In this document: piece by piece, positions 7,367 to 8,391 of the stretch
How the letters are laid out: every line of letters starts with the position of its first letter
Position numbering within the stretch: the stretch's first letter is position 1
DNA from: Lachnospiraceae bacterium UBA7598
Lineage (GTDB): Bacteria > Bacillota > Clostridia > Lachnospirales > Lachnospiraceae
Assembly: GCA_002474415.1 (NCBI GenBank)
Contig: DLQV01000157.1
Location: forward strand, 23,823 to 32,213
Length of the DNA stretch: 8,391 bases
Direction of reading: 5' to 3'
The notes under the pieces: generated by a model
The model's database searches: none
The model's input: only the letters and a program-made list of their open reading frames with translations
What the model was told of the DNA's origin: nothing
Program-made: the position numbers and the translations under genes

Positions 7367-8341
7367 ATGGAATTGCCGCTTGTAAGCATTATCATTGTAT
7401 CGTACAATGAAAGTGAATATTTAAATCAAGCATTAGATAGCGTACTAACTCAAACATACAAAAATATAGAAATTATAATTGGAGATGATGGTTCTAACGA
7501 CGGAAGTGATGCCTTAATTAAAAGTTTTTCTAGAAAGCATAATATAAATTTTTTTATAATGGATCGACCAAGTAATAATGAGAGTATCGTTCCATCTATT
7601 AGAGTATCTAATGTTATAAAAAAAGCGCTTTCAATGGCAAAAGGAAAGTACATATGCTTACTGAGTGGTGATGATTATTTCTGTGACGACAAAAAAATTG
7701 AAGACGCTGTTATACATTTAGAAGAAATGCCTACATGCTCTGCTTATGTGAGCGGATATCAAAAAGTATATTCTAATGGAAATATTGAAAAGCGCTTTTC
7801 ACACTTTCCTTCTAAACTTTTCCTGAGTGGCGCTTATCTTCATGTTTCTTGTTTTTGCTTTAGAAGAGAGGTATATGATAAAAAAAGAATATGCCCTCGA
7901 TTCTGTGATGATGTGGGTCTTCTTTTTTCAATTGCAGCAATTGGAAGGTTTGCATATGCAAACACAATAACATTTGCTTATCGTCAAAGGGAAAAAAGTA
8001 TTATGCATGAAGCTAAAAAACTTGAATTGGACATGATGGAAGTATTATTGTTGCAAGACTGCCTATGTGAAAAATTGTTTTGCAAGGAAGCAAAATCCAG
8101 ATTCTATAAGCCTCTTATGCAATGTTATCACTCTAGAAAAGAAATTGCTAAATACCCTAATTTATTGCAAAATAGCAAGGTACTTTCTCATGATATTATA
8201 GGCTTTTTAAACGGATATGATTCCCAATCTTTTTTGGCTAAAGTTAAATTTCATTTCTTTTTGCTTTCTGCTTTTTTTGAGCATTTTTATTATAAATGTA
8301 TTAGAAAAGCGTATTCGATTTTAAATAGAAAGGATGATTAA
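7367..8341 (+). CDS. Glycosyltransferase family 2
   Basis: Third GT-A transferase in a row, 324 residues from the preferred start. VSIIIVSYNESEYL (6-19) opens the fold. SVLTQTYKNIEIIIGDDGSNDGS (25-47) gives the nucleotide-binding Asp40/Asp41. LLSGDDYF contains the metal-binding pair Asp102-Asp103. FCDDVGL around 179-185 (Asp181/Asp182) stands where the catalytic ED-type motif is expected. The C-terminal end is rich in Phe and Tyr (for example FHFFLLSAFFEHFYY) and basic near the terminus, which may associate with the membrane, though no clear transmembrane helix is seen. Substrate unknown. The alternative start at 7265 would add 34 residues (MVFIKCFAYNQISL and onward) that do not resemble the family. 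It may have its own promoter at 7304-7333. It ends one base before the next gene. Confidence 0.9.
   Translation: MELPLVSIIIVSYNESEYLNQALDSVLTQTYKNIEIIIGDDGSNDGSDALIKSFSRKHNINFFIMDRPSNNESIVPSIRVSNVIKKALSMAKGKYICLLSGDDYFCDDKKIEDAVIHLEEMPTCSAYVSGYQKVYSNGNIEKRFSHFPSKLFLSGAYLHVSCFCFRREVYDKKRICPRFCDDVGLLFSIAAIGRFAYANTITFAYRQREKSIMHEAKKLELDMMEVLLLQDCLCEKLFCKEAKSRFYKPLMQCYHSRKEIAKYPNLLQNSKVLSHDIIGFLNGYDSQSFLAKVKFHFFLLSAFFEHFYYKCIRKAYSILNRKDD
8327..8334 (+). promoter_or_regulatory. Ribosome binding site of the right-edge gene
   Basis: AGAAAGGA within the last codons of the third GT2 gene lies 8 bases before ATG 8343. It supports a genuine gene start there even though only 16 codons are inside the window. 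Confidence 0.7.
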
Positions 8342-8342
8342 A

Positions 8343-8391
8343 ATGCAAGTAATTAAATATGTTTTTCAGCCACATGGCGATGAACGTGGAC
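8343..8391 (+). CDS. Start of probable FdtA/WxcM-like dTDP-4-keto-6-deoxyglucose 3,4-ketoisomerase (partial)
   Basis: Only 16 residues are visible, MQVIKYVFQPHGDERG, cut by the right edge. A short beta strand followed by HGDERG at residues 11-16 is how cupin-type sugar-nucleotide 3,4-ketoisomerases (FdtA, QdtA, WxcM C-terminal domain) begin. In rfbC-type 3,5-epimerases the similar DxRG motif comes later, as at residues 26-29 of the rfbC here. FdtA-type enzymes shift the keto group of dTDP-4-keto-6-deoxyglucose, the RfbB product, from C4 to C3. An aminotransferase then makes dTDP-3-amino-3,6-dideoxyhexose (Fuc3N or Qui3N). A good ribosome binding site and a one-base gap after the GT2 stop support the start. 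A second rfbC-like epimerase or another cupin is the main alternative. Neither the aminotransferase nor the acetyltransferase expected next is visible. Confidence 0.6.
   Translation, partial: MQVIKYVFQPHGDERG

Noticed and set aside
1..8391. Intrinsic terminators, riboswitches, tRNAs or CRISPR repeats
   Set aside because: I saw no GC-rich hairpin followed by a T-run between genes, no regular spaced repeats and no tRNA-like fold; the operon is nearly gapless.

Overview
This window is the interior of a surface-polysaccharide biosynthesis operon (capsule, exopolysaccharide or cell-wall rhamnose polymer). It is probably from a Firmicute of the Clostridia (Ruminococcaceae/Lachnospiraceae-like). 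That guess rests on the AT-rich flanks, strong AGGAG/AAGGAG ribosome binding sites, the long RfbC form with an extra segment before its LSEKD motif, and the general look of the RfbA/B/C/D proteins. It was not tested by any search. Every supported gene is on the + strand, and genes are separated by at most about 20 bases or overlap, apart from one 101-base gap.

Layout. Bases 2-769 are the 3' part of a GT4-type glycosyltransferase cut by the left edge. Bases 771-2000 are a UDP-glucose 6-dehydrogenase (makes UDP-glucuronate). Bases 2012-5452 hold a complete dTDP-L-rhamnose module in the order rfbA-rfbB-rfbD-rfbC. Bases 5449-6312, 6309-7265 and 7367-8341 are three consecutive GT2 glycosyltransferases. 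Bases 8343-8391 are the first 16 codons of a further gene, which look like an FdtA/WxcM-type dTDP-4-keto-6-deoxyglucose 3,4-ketoisomerase.

How the genes work together. Ugd and RfbABCD supply activated glucuronate and L-rhamnose. The four glycosyltransferases add sugars one after another to a lipid-linked repeat unit. If the last gene is an FdtA-type isomerase, the RfbB product dTDP-4-keto-6-deoxyglucose is shared between rhamnose and a 3-amino-3,6-dideoxyhexose. No initiating transferase, flippase, polymerase or chain-length regulator is in the window, so the polymer class cannot be fixed here.

The window is a base-composition mosaic. The glycosyltransferase flanks are AT-rich (hand counts of single 60-base lines: 35% GC at 241, 28% at 5461, 27% at 6601). 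The nucleotide-sugar module is much richer (55% at 3541 and 5341), and ugd lies between (43% at 781, 52% at 1501). The right-hand step, at about 5430-5450, is abrupt. No stretch of 300 bases lacks a gene. The only gap worth naming, 7266-7366, holds a near-consensus promoter, a perfect AT palindrome and the ribosome binding site of the third GT2 gene. I found no RNA genes, CRISPR array, insertion sequence or convincing terminator. The content is a recognisable pathway in an accessory locus. The second-look items are the composition boundary, the internal promoter/palindrome and the amino-sugar branch at the right edge.
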